Below are positions 54,289 through 64,000 of a stretch of 64,000 bases of DNA, piece by piece. Where the stretch lies: contig CM119265.1 in assembly GCA_051294375.1 (NCBI GenBank), positions 16,238,896-16,302,895 of the forward strand, read 5' to 3'. The notes beneath the pieces were generated by a model that made no database searches, was not told the DNA's origin, and saw only the letters and a program-made list of their open reading frames with translations. A program made the position numbers and the translations under genes. The stretch is from Paraspadella gotoi (Eukaryota; Chaetognatha). Within the stretch, counting starts at the first letter, position 1, and every line of letters begins with the position of its first letter.

Positions 54289-54738
54289 AGAGAGAAGGAG
54301 AATGTCACGAAACAGTAACGAACTAGTCTCAGTGAGACCTCACTCCTCGTCTCGTTTGACCCGTCAGGCTGTTACTGTGACGCCGTCGTCCACTTGCCCT
54401 CGTCCTTCGCCCGTGTGAAGCCCCGTGTCACTGGCTTGTGGAAAGGTCCGAGTCATCACGAGACTGAGGCTCCGGTCTTTGTTCCTCTTGGTGGCCTTGC
54501 CCGAAGTCTCATGGGCTTGTCTTGTCTTGTGGCAGTCTTTTGGGGCTCGTGGCCCTAACCACCAGGACTCAATGTAGAAAGTAGACTTAGAGTGAGTGGA
54601 TCCTTGTCCCGTAAAAGGCCGTTGGGACGGTCATGAAGTCTGACGTCTGAAACTGTGTGACGAGAAAGTGAAGGAAACCGGTACAGGTAAGCAAAGAAAG
54701 CAGACGAAAAAGACAAAGGAAAGTGACAACCAAGAGAG

Positions 54739-54777
<39 letters not shown>

Positions 54778-56242
54778 AGAGAGAAGACAGAGGAGAGAGA
54801 GAGAATGAATATGAAGCCGTTCGACCATGCATTTTCTTTCGTTCCTAATATAATTCCCAAGTCCAACACCGTCCTGTACTGTTACACACACTACATACTA
54901 CACCCTACGAATAGCGTTCTTATTTTTTTTTTAAGATTCAAATCAGGCGTTAAATAAACGAATAAGAAGAGAAGAGTTTAGGAGATTGATTCTCTGTGAA
55001 TCATCCGGTTCGAGAGGTCGTGAAGCAGTAAACGGAGTGTGAAAATGGTAAGCGTTGTTTTTTTATCTGAAATAGCAAAGTAAAAAAGTATAAAAAAAAA
55101 CCCCGTAAGTAAAAAGGAACAACAAAAATATGGATAAAAAAGGGTTGGAGAAATTGATTTCTCCATTCCAAAGGTGAATGGGGATTTCCCTTTCAACACC
55201 AATTCCTTTTCCTTTTTTTTTTTTTTTCTTTCCTTTTTCGTCTTATCTTTCGCCTCATCTTTCTCTCGTTATTCTTCCCCCCTCTCTCTTTTTCTCTTGC
55301 TTCCCTCCCTCTCCTTCCCCGGATTTTTTTCTTGTATCAAAATGGAGACACAAATGTCCCTATTTGTTTTTCTCTCTGCGGATTCGGTGGAGGAAAATTT
55401 TTATCGCGAAACAACCCTGGAGGAAAAAAATATAAGGAGAATGAAGGGTTAAGGAGGCGTAATGTGCGTCGAGAAAAAGGGGAGGTTTTGTCATTTTTTT
55501 GGCGGATAAGAAATTTGTATGAGCTATTTCCAGTGATTTCTAAGTCGAAAATACGTACGAAATACGACGCGACTAGCCATAACAGTTGCAAAAAGTTTAT
55601 GACGATAATGAATTGGGATAAAAATTGGCCGCCTGGTTGATCGGTGGTCATTAGAGCGTATGGTGTGGTTGGACGCTAAGCGAGAAATCGATCGTAGACA
55701 CCGCTCGTTCGGGGCGGTTTCAGATCCTCCGCTCGGTTTTTTGGTAAATAGGCCCCTTCACGCAGCGGGGTGGGGGATCACGGCGCGGCTCTGACGAGCG
55801 TGTCGTAAGCGCATTGGTTGAGGATTTCCCCGTAAATGTGGCCGTCGACTGTGAGAATGGAGACCGCGGCAAAGAGGCTTGAGAGGGTTGAGACGGACGG
55901 TGGAGAAAGGGCGTTCGTAACGATCCGACGAATATGGATAAACACTCGCTCTGTTGTGAATGGCGTCACGTTAAAAAAGATTTACTCTGGAAAAAACAGA
56001 TTCATGGGCGTTGGATAAAGATTTTAAACAAGAAGAATATTGAATCTTGACGAGAGATGGATGAAAGGATGCAAAGATGGATGAGACCGAGAGACGGATA
56101 AACGGAGAATTGACGACGCCTGGATGAAGCGATGAAGATATAAGAAACTTTTTAATGAAAAAATATTTAAGCATAGAGGCTGCGCGGTCTGTAAAGAAAA
56201 GAAAGGAATAATCAAGAACGAAATGAGTAATAAACAGAAAAT

Positions 56243-56295
<53 letters not shown>

Positions 56296-59200
56296 AGAGA
56301 GAGGAGAACTCTCTTGATAAAGGGTCGAGGATTTGCACATGTATGACGAATGAGAAAACAAAGAAAGAAGTGAATGAACTGCGCGGGCAAGAGAAAAAAA
56401 GCAGCGGGAAAAGGGGAATTGATATCATAATTGAAGGAGAACATGTAATTTGAGAGAGAGGAGAAGAAAGAAAGAGAGATAAAGGATGATGATATATTAT
56501 GATGCCCGAGCTTATATGTATGCTCTTAGTGCAATCATTTTATAACGAAAATTTTCCTGCCGCACGAGCTGTCTTAGGCATTAATACTCATAACGGTTTA
56601 AAAATTTATTAGTACTACTACATTAAAAATCGCTGCCGCACGTGCGTTTTATGGGCGTGAAGAAGAAGAGAGAGAGAGAGAGAGAAGAAGAGGAGGAGAG
56701 ACGAAACAGCTGAGGAAAGGAAAGAGCCCTTCTCTTGACGGTCGACATGAACGACGAAAACCTGAATGTGCTTTTTTTATTCTACCTTTTTTTTTCGTTT
56801 AAATTTTGGACTCAATATTCTGCGACGCTGTCGCCGTCGGTCTTTGAGTCTTGTACGAAGCAAAAGCCAAGCGGAGAGAAATGCTAGATGACGAGCGGAT
56901 AATTTAGTCGAAGGAAAGAGGGAGAAAAAGTGGAGCTTTTTTTTTTCTTTTTTTTATTTTTTTGATGACGGAATTGACTGACATTACGTTCGACGGCGCG
57001 GATCGAATCTTTACCCCTATTCATTATAAATCCTTTTGATTGAAAAGAACGAGGCTCTCGACGCGTATTAGAAGGCAGGGGTTTTTTCGCTTGTGTTGTT
57101 TTTAAATTAAATATGGAATCGTATAGTCACAAGTGTATTTTTCTCAAGAAACTTTCGTTCGCCAACTTTCAATTCGATATTTTGTATCTTTAACTATTTT
57201 GAAGTTTTCTTTTCGCTAATCCTTAGCGGCGATTAATTAAATCTTGCTTTCGAAATGATACAGTAATGCAGCACCCGCTGAATTCAACCACCCCCCTCAC
57301 TATAAGATGCTTAGAAGGGTGAGATGAAAGGAAAATTTCACAGCCTCGCTATCTAAGCAGAACGACTACAATTAAGAGCTTAGTAGGTGGATGACGGAAA
57401 ATATCACAGGGCCTTGCTATTGAGCGAAACGACTACACTATAGAAAGGCTTAGTGGTGGATGACGGAAAATATCACAGGGCCTTACTATCGAGCCAGAAC
57501 CATACACTTAAAGAGCTTATAAGGTGGATGACGGAAAATATCACAGGCCCTCTATCCGATCCAAGAACGACTAACTGTAAGACTCTCAGTATGATGCGGA
57601 ATAAGTATCACACTCTCCTATCGGCCGAATGCTCATTCGAGATGCGGATCTAGTGGGTGTAGAGGTGGAAAAGTATCACAGCCCTTCACAGAACGACTCT
57701 AAGCTAGGGGGAATATCACAGCCTTATCGCCGAAGATCACTAAGAGCATAGTGAGACGAAATATCAAGGCCTGCTATCGAGAGCTAGTGGTATACTTCAT
57801 AACGGAAAGCCCTATCAGTTGGCCGATCTCTTCGAGAGATACGATTAGAGAGGAAAGCACCTCGTCACGCGAATCTAGAGAGAGGCGTGTACGTTACGAG
57901 AAGACGAGGCGGCGCGGCTGGTGGTGGTGGCGGCGGCGCGGCGGCGGTGGATGAAATCGGTGGCTGCATTGGCGCGGGGCGACTGTGACCAAAACTGATT
58001 TTATTCGATTGGTTGTAATTTCAGTTTTGCTTACTTAACGTAGCTTCACTTCAGTTCAAATCATCCAATATTGTTAACACTGATAAATGTTGAGTCTTAC
58101 TGTCAAGCAACCGTTTTTACCGTTAAAAGAATAAAGATGGGAGACATTTTCTTTTTAAAGGACGCTGCCGATTGTTCCCGCCTATTTGAAGAACAAGTAA
58201 TTATTAAATTGAGTGTAAACGTTTCATATTATACAGTAACTGCAGCTTCGGATCAGCTTACCTCATTACTAGGCTGGTTAAGCCGCCCGTCCTCGAACTG
58301 CAGACGACCACCGGGCTAGAACCCCGGCCTTCATGTTGGAGGCGAATGAACTTGCATCCGCACAATGCCGATGAACGGTTGGTGGGATTTCAGTCCACCA
58401 TCACCTCCCTCCCGTGAAGAATGTCTGTGCGTCTCTTCAGTGAATTGTTGTTTTTGTTGTGTGAAAGTGCCGTTCACCAAGTTGATGCATTCGCCTGAGT
58501 TTGAGGGCTGGAAAGTGCAAGTCGCCAGTTGAGGCATGCGCCTTGAAAGTGTTGTTGTTCGTTGTTCTGGAAGTCGGTCTCAACCATGAAAGGAGACGTA
58601 ATATTTTAGTGTTAGTGATAGAACGTTCAATATAAGCATCCTGAGCTCGGAATAAGGCTGTACACGCATGATAACAGGCGGTTAAGCGCCCGTTCCTCTT
58701 AACTGCCAGACGACCACCTGGCAGAGACCCACCTTTTGGTTGAGGCGAATGACTTGCCTCCGGACATGGCCTGCTGCATTGAATGCGGTTGGTGGTTTAG
58801 TCACCATACGTATTCAATCATTTTGTGCGATCTTTTCATAAGCCCTCCGCTAACGGGGTTCAATTTGCGCGATTTCTGGCGATTAGTTAGTTTCGGTAAA
58901 GAAATCAATTATGGTTGCAGTGGGAAGTTCAAGCTTGCCAAGATAAAGCAGGTTCCAAATGCAAGTTTAAATGGTCTGGCTTTTGCGTTTGTAGCTCGTA
59001 CTGTTTTCCTTTGACTTGGAGGTTTATATAACAGTTATCCCTTGTGTACTTCGTTTGTGATAATAAGCAAAGGGACTTTAGTACGCAGCATCTCGTCGAA
59101 ACCTTGGTTGCGCGGTTCGTCGACTCAAGCTTTTTCCGGATCGAACCGAGACCACGATGGGACGGTGCTTAGCCTTTCGGCACAGTGATAAGCAATAGCA

Positions 59201-59824
59201 AATGGTATTGATTGATTAAGTTATTTGAACTAATTTCTTGTTAAATCTAAAAACTACGTATTTCAAAATGTAAAAAAATATTTATATCTAATTACTAAGA
59301 CACTGTTTATATTGTTTTCTGTGTCAAAGTCGATTGTTTCTGTCATACTCTAAAGTGTAATCGGATTGTTATGAAATTGAAATGAAAGGGTTGAACGAAC
59401 TTTCGATTTTTCGTGGGCGTTGAAAAGATTAAAGGAAGAAGCGGCCTAATTTAAAATGGGTGGATAAAAGAATTAAGATAGAACAACCATTGTTATAAAG
59501 GATGACACTTTAACAAGCAAAAGCAGCTCTAATCCCCCTTTTTGCCAAAATTCTCTTCCCTCTCTCCTCTCTCTCATCTCCCCTCTCTCCCCGTCCTAAT
59601 TGTTTTTTTTCCAATTTGGAGAGGATCGCTAAAATCAGATCAAGGCTTTCTCCATATTAGTCTTACCTCGAACACGCGGAAACTCCCTCTCGCTCGCTCT
59701 CGTTCTGCCGTCGGCGAGAAAGGTTGTCCACGCGTCTTGGTCCGCGTTTGCCTGGTTGTCATGCTGTCGTGCTTCGTGTTTCGCTCTGTCTATCTCCGAC
59801 GATTAAGTGGGTTTGCGACCTCTG
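53839..59824 (+). repeat. Large direct repeat, copy 2 (low quality, probable assembly redundancy)
   Basis: Same order of sequence as 48130-53813, but with scattered single-base insertions and deletions throughout, homopolymer length changes and shortened GA tracts. The MYND exon equivalent (about 57600-58010) is scrambled and has no open finger. The last bases before the N gap in copy 1 match 59600-59824 here, and sequence continues past them at 59825. An unpolished overlapping contig or alternative haplotype explains this better than a genomic duplication. Confidence 0.9.
58187..58816 (+). mobile_element. 630-bp SINE-rich insertion present only in copy 2
   Basis: Copy 1 reads CGCCTATT-ATCATTTTG at 52753-52770; copy 2 has 630 bp between the same flanks. 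Inside are two related tRNA-derived heads at about 58265-58330 and 58674-58740. Each has an A-box-like GGTTAAGC and a CAGACGACCACC segment. The first has a T-arm-like CCGGG-CTAGAAC-CCCGG. Confidence 0.65.
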
Positions 59825-61142
59825 CGCGTTCGCTTGTCGCGCGCGAACATCGGAATTATCCTAGGACAGTCCGGACAAGACGCCAGCGCCTTCGCGACTT
59901 TTGCGCCGTCCAAGAAAAGGTCAATTGCTGATCCTAAGATTGTGTGTTGGGTCAATCACATTTTCTGTGACGCCTAGCGGTTTTGGCATCTGGGGTCGAC
60001 GTGCGTTTCATTTCCTGACATATATATGGTCGTATGATTGGTAAATTAAAAACTAAAGAGGGGTTGGCTGAGACAACCTGATTATATTTTCGAGGTAAAT
60101 TTAATATTTAATATATTTAACATGTATAGATAGATCATTGTGGACATGAAGTTGGCTCAATCTGGCTCAAACTAAACTTTTGTTACAAAAATTTTCACTC
60201 ACCACACCACGCCATGTTAAAGCCGTGAGTCCAAAAGAACAAAAACAAATTCGAGCCCAATTCGTCTAAATCTGCCGGAAAAACAAAAGGGAAACGAGCG
60301 GAGATCGTTGTGGCGACTCAATTCGGCGAGGTGTCGCTGAGCGGCAGAAGTCTCCGGGCGAATCGGGCGCTTCACAATTAGACGAGGATGATTGAGAGAG
60401 AGAGACTGAGAGGAGAAGATGAGAGATCTGAGATGAGAGCAGCAGAGAGAAGAGAGTGATGAATACTCGTTTTAGGTAGGGGGTAGGCAGCAATACCTAA
60501 AATTAAAACGTTATTTATTCATTTATCCAGCGGGACGTTTTAAATGCACGTGAGTAGTGATAATTACAAGATTTTTAAACGCCATTCAGCCAATAAAATT
60601 ACCACTATTCTTTGCGCGCATCCTGAGTAATCTTACTCGTATATGCAAATTATGCGTCAAAGAAAACTTAAAATGTACAAAATGAATGTTTTAGATTACT
60701 GAACTTATTGATAAATATATGACTATAATCTATGCTAACTAGTTCAAATAATCGTATTACAAGCTCACTAACCTCTATATTTATACAAACTTTTTATGAA
60801 CATAATGCTGTTATCTTAAATATACTAATTTAATCTATCTCCTCGCTTATGTAATTTCTTTTCTGTTTCGTTGCTGTTTCGGAATTCGAGTATAAAGCAG
60901 GAGAGTTTTTTATTTTAACTCTAGCAAAAAAAGCTAAACAATAAATTAATTTCCAAGATTATTTATTGCCTAACAGAGAATTAAGGCCATAGACTCATAC
61001 AATCAAGAAAATCTTGACAATGTGTCATTCATTTCAAATGTTTTCTATATGCTATCTTTTGTCAAAGTAAATCAAAAGTGTGATCACTCTCGATGCTTTA
61101 GTTAGAAGTGGTATTTTTTTGAGAAGAAACGAAAGAATTGAC
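59825..61142. other. Unassigned sequence with an ambiguous GC-rich patch
   Basis: A GC-rich patch at 60240-60380 is open on both strands: plus contains KGKRAEIVVATQFGEVSL before a TAG, and minus has two protein-like frames. None has decisive splice signals, so no gene is called. The rest is AT-rich. Confidence 0.35.
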
Positions 61143-61206
61143 ATGCTGTATTCAACTTTTAAAATACGAGTCTTTGTATTTATTTCTTTCATTTCCTTGC
61201 ATAGTG
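61143..61206 (+). CDS. Possible first exon with signal peptide
   Basis: ATG opens MLYSTFKIRVFVFISFISLH, a basic start followed by a Phe/Ile/Val core, then a donor AGTG|GTGAGC in phase 1. An acceptor at 61539 (CATCTTCGAAAG) would continue in phase for about 45 codons. Weak, since the stretch is AT-rich. Confidence 0.25.
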
Positions 61207-61315
61207 GTGAGCATTTAAAGTAAAAAGTTTTTATTTTTTATTGTCATACAAACAAATGTAATTAGCTTATGAAAATGACGACAATGTTTTGGCCTCTTTT
61301 CGTCTCTCTTTTCTT

Positions 61316-61350
61316 CTCTCTCTCTCTCTCTCTCTCGTCTCTCTCTCTCA
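61316..61350. repeat. Short CT microsatellite
   Basis: (CT)n with one GTCT interruption. Confidence 0.9.
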
Positions 61351-61512
61351 CTTCTCTATACCATTACTTTTTGCGCAATAAGATCTTTGTTGAGAATTTT
61401 CAAATTTCAAAATTTTTGCGCGGGAAGTAGGCCTAACCAATTATAGCCGTTAACATGTGTTTTCATTACTAATTTCCATTTGTTATATGAAATAAAAATT
61501 AAAAACTTTTAC

Positions 61513-61653
61513 TTAGTCCTTTTTCTCATCTTCGAAAGACAGCATGAGCTCCTTAAACTTAAATTCCTCTGGTGAAAAGGTTTTTTCTTTTTCACCACCT
61601 GCAGAGTACGAGCATTCGCAATTATCGCTCTGCTTGAGTCTCCAAAGCCACAT
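61513..61653 (-). CDS. Small ORF or 3' exon, 46 residues
   Basis: ATG-to-TAA frame on the minus strand: MWLWRLKQSDNCECSYS, then GGEKEKTFSPEEFKFKELML and SFEDEKKD. Composition is convincingly protein-like and the frame continues open a few codons upstream. An acceptor CTCTGCAG lies inside it. No family is recognised. It overlaps the plus-strand candidate above on the other strand. Confidence 0.33.
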   Translation of the reverse strand: MWLWRLKQSDNCECSYSAGGEKEKTFSPEEFKFKELMLSFEDEKKD

Positions 61654-61754
61654 TTTCCGAACTTGTTATTCATGAATTTGTGTCTTCAAAAATATTAAGA
61701 TTTTGCTGAATTATTAAGAAATAAGCCTTTGGAAATTTGTTTCATCAACAAATT

Positions 61755-61815
61755 TTATTTTATATACGCGACATGTTTCGACTCTTGTTGCGTTGCCCGA
61801 CGTCTTCATCATCTT
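61755..61815 (-). other. Degenerate hammerhead-like motif
   Basis: The minus strand reads ATGATGA - A - GAC...GTC - GAAAC - ATGTC - GCG. Only the first base of the CUGANGA core is changed; stem II is three pairs. Confidence 0.35.
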
Positions 61816-62271
61816 CATCATAAACTCAACGAAAAAGAAAGGTAAAATTACATATGCTCGCGAGTGGAAATTTATTCGTAATTTTCACTGTTTCTCTAAG
61901 ATTTGGAGAGCCACAAAAAAAAGCCTGTTCACTGGACGGCCCATCTCGAATTCTTCAAACTGGCGTGGCCGTAGGAAAACCAACAATTTTTCTGCATTTT
62001 CAAGATATAAAAAAAAAACTTCCATAAACAAAAACAAGATAAGGTTCTGGCTTGAGCTTCTTTTAACCCAAATTATGGGCTAAAATTGATTCATTCATAA
62101 AAAATCAAATTTAAAAAAAACTTATTGCGCCTTCAGGAACGCTAGGTTTACTTGTAAAAAATGTTATTATTTTTTAGCCTCGAGTGAGTCGCGGCGTTTC
62201 CATGCATCGGCCTGGTTAGGATGAATAAGCCTTTTATATAATTTAACATAGACTCTAGAGAGCAAGGATTT

Positions 62272-62959
62272 CTAAATCACAAATATAATTCGTAAAAAGT
62301 TGGAATAAATGATGATATAAATGCTCACGCTGGAGATACGTCTTTCAAGAGACAATAATAATGAATGGCAAAATAAATTTTTACAAAAATTTGTATTATG
62401 TAAAATCTCGCTTAGATTTTCATAAAAATCATAAAAACTAACGGTTTCATATGGCCGAATATTTCTTGCATAAACTAGAAACAGATATAAGGAAATAGAT
62501 AAACCTTTGAGAAGACTAGAACGAGTAAAAGAGACTGCGTTTTTGAAGACACCAACGGAAAAATGAACACGCCGGTGCACTGCATAGTAGCGGTCCCAAA
62601 TTCACTTAGATAATTATTTTCTCTTATAAGGCAGAAATATCATAAAAGTTTTGTCTGTTCAATTATCGATTGTATTTAAAATCGCACAATTTGGCCTCTA
62701 ATGCCTGGGAGACTTTCATCACTGTGCCGACAATAGGTAGATTGTAATAAACAGTTTTTAGTTGGGCGATCTGTATCGCAGATTGCCGACTCAGTATTAA
62801 TTCCTCTTTTGTCGCTCCGTCTGTCCAGCCCCCCAAATTCTTGTCCGGTAAATGATGATTTATTGAAGTCCAATGGACAGAACATTTGAAATTATTGATA
62901 AATTTATGCAAATCAAAAAAAAAAAGAAAAAACGATATCACCGTCCGGAAATGAGTCAA
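62272..62959 (-). CDS. Weak minus-strand coding candidates
   Basis: Two open stretches. 62663-62885 has one frame with ATG MFCPLDFNKSSFTGQEFGGL and another with QSAIQIAQLKTVYYNLPIVG, both open. 62272-62580 is open for 102 codons without ATG (contains YARNIRPYETVSFYDFYENL). No clear acceptors or donors and no recognised family. Confidence 0.2.
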
Positions 62960-63339
62960 CCAACTAAAGTCAAGTTCACTTTGAATTTTTACTTTTTTAC
63001 TAGCTTATCGATACTGTTTTAAATTCATTAAGTTAGATTAAACATGAAAAAATGTGATTGCAATATTGAGAAAAAAATCTGAAATGCAACGTTAAGAAAC
63101 ATGATGCGCCGATGGTGAAAACATGATGCAAGTTGAAATTAATTTAATATTTGCTTTATTTGTAAATTATCTACCATACTAAAAAGTTCCAGTGTATTAA
63201 GTAAACCATCTATGTATGACATAAGCTGTTATCTACATTCTTATATCGTACGAATTGTATTGCCTCCACTGTGATTAGCATGCACGAGAGCGATGACATA
63301 CCGAGCATTAGTTTGTCACGGAGACGAAGAGTGAAAATA

Positions 63340-63340
63340 G

Positions 63341-63371
<31 letters not shown>

Positions 63372-63480
63372 AAAAAAAAAACAAAAAAAAAAGAAAATAA
63401 AAAAAAAAAAAATAAATAAAAATAAAACATAAAAAAGTAAAAAAAAAAAGAATAGAAAAAAAAAAAAAAAGAAAAGGAAT
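63340..63480. repeat. Poly-A / A-rich tract
   Basis: About 140 bp that is over 85 percent A, possibly the eroded tail of a retroposed element. Sequence beyond it to the window end shows no supported gene. Confidence 0.9.
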
Positions 63481-64000
63481 CAAAAAAGTAAGGAGAGAGA
63501 GTACAAAATGATGAGTTTCATAACAAGGAATTTTAGAGGAGAGATATTTAGAGATTATAAGTCCGACAGCTGAAGATAAGGATCAGGATTAGGAATTAGT
63601 AGATGAAGAACAACGTCGCACCATTTAATATTTATTCTCCGAAGAGCCCATTATGCCATCACGATCTCATAGATTGGGTCGGAGGCATTTTTTTTACCAA
63701 TCTTTTCCTAGATGTTAAGTCTACGTCTAATACTTCAGTATCTAAAATTTAAGAAATCGAAAAACATTTTTTCAACAAACAATTGAAATAGAGCCTTTTC
63801 GTTTCTTCTGCGATTGTTTTCCGCTACGCTGAAACTAACAAGAATATACGAGAAGGAAAAATGTCATATTAATTAATCGATTTTAAATTTTTGGCGCGCA
63901 AAGATATTGAGCATTATTTTACTCAATGTGTCTTATGGTTAATTATTTTATTAAAATGTTAGTTACGTCTAAAATTTTACGTCCCCTGCTGGAATCAAGC

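Noticed and set aside
57600-58010. Second MYND exon / tandem gene duplication
   Set aside because: The copy is scrambled by indels, has no intact finger, and belongs to the low-quality redundant contig.

Overview
The window is nuclear DNA from an animal. Genes are split into short exons with GT/AG borders, and the protein families (syntaxin-8, S1 serine protease, Ly6/uPAR-type three-finger receptors, a membrane-anchored pentraxin, a MYND zinc finger) point to a metazoan. Introns are AT-rich. Exons outside 16-35 kb are rich in C/G-ending codons, and long CT/GA microsatellites, tRNA-derived SINE heads and hairpin-ended repeats are common. A marine invertebrate, possibly an early-branching one, fits, but the species cannot be fixed from the sequence. 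All gene models were spliced by eye from splice signals, reading-frame phase and family motifs.

Layout. 1-12 kb is microsatellite-rich, with fragmentary coding candidates; the best is a three-exon 3' gene end (6.5-8.1 kb) finishing in a PDZ-ligand-like STEV. At 13.07-14.90 kb a complete five-exon syntaxin-8 gene lies on the minus strand. From 16.4 to 34.2 kb is an AT-rich, transposon-loaded block holding three complete genes: a Ly6/uPAR-type transmembrane receptor (minus, four exons over 10 kb), a secreted S1 serine protease head-to-head with it (plus, four exons), and a second Ly6/uPAR-type receptor (plus, two exons) starting 226 bp after the protease stop. At 37.35-38.73 kb is a two-exon type II membrane pentraxin. 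From 39.7 to 52.6 kb runs a long plus-strand gene for an acidic protein with armadillo-like helices and a C-terminal MYND finger split by the last intron.

Assembly problem. About 48.13-53.81 kb and 53.84-59.82 kb are the same sequence repeated head-to-tail on either side of a 25-N gap. The second copy is full of single-base indels and carries a 630-bp SINE-rich insertion. It is best read as an unmerged, poorly polished overlapping contig or second haplotype, so it should not be counted as a second set of exons. 60-64 kb is AT-rich with only weak coding candidates.

Main points of interest: the receptor-protease-receptor cluster, whose two receptors share the same ectodomain/TM/tail exon plan; non-canonical splice donors in the protease (GA-AG) and syntaxin-8 (GC-AG); several hammerhead-ribozyme-like motifs; and a family of repeats ending in hairpins.
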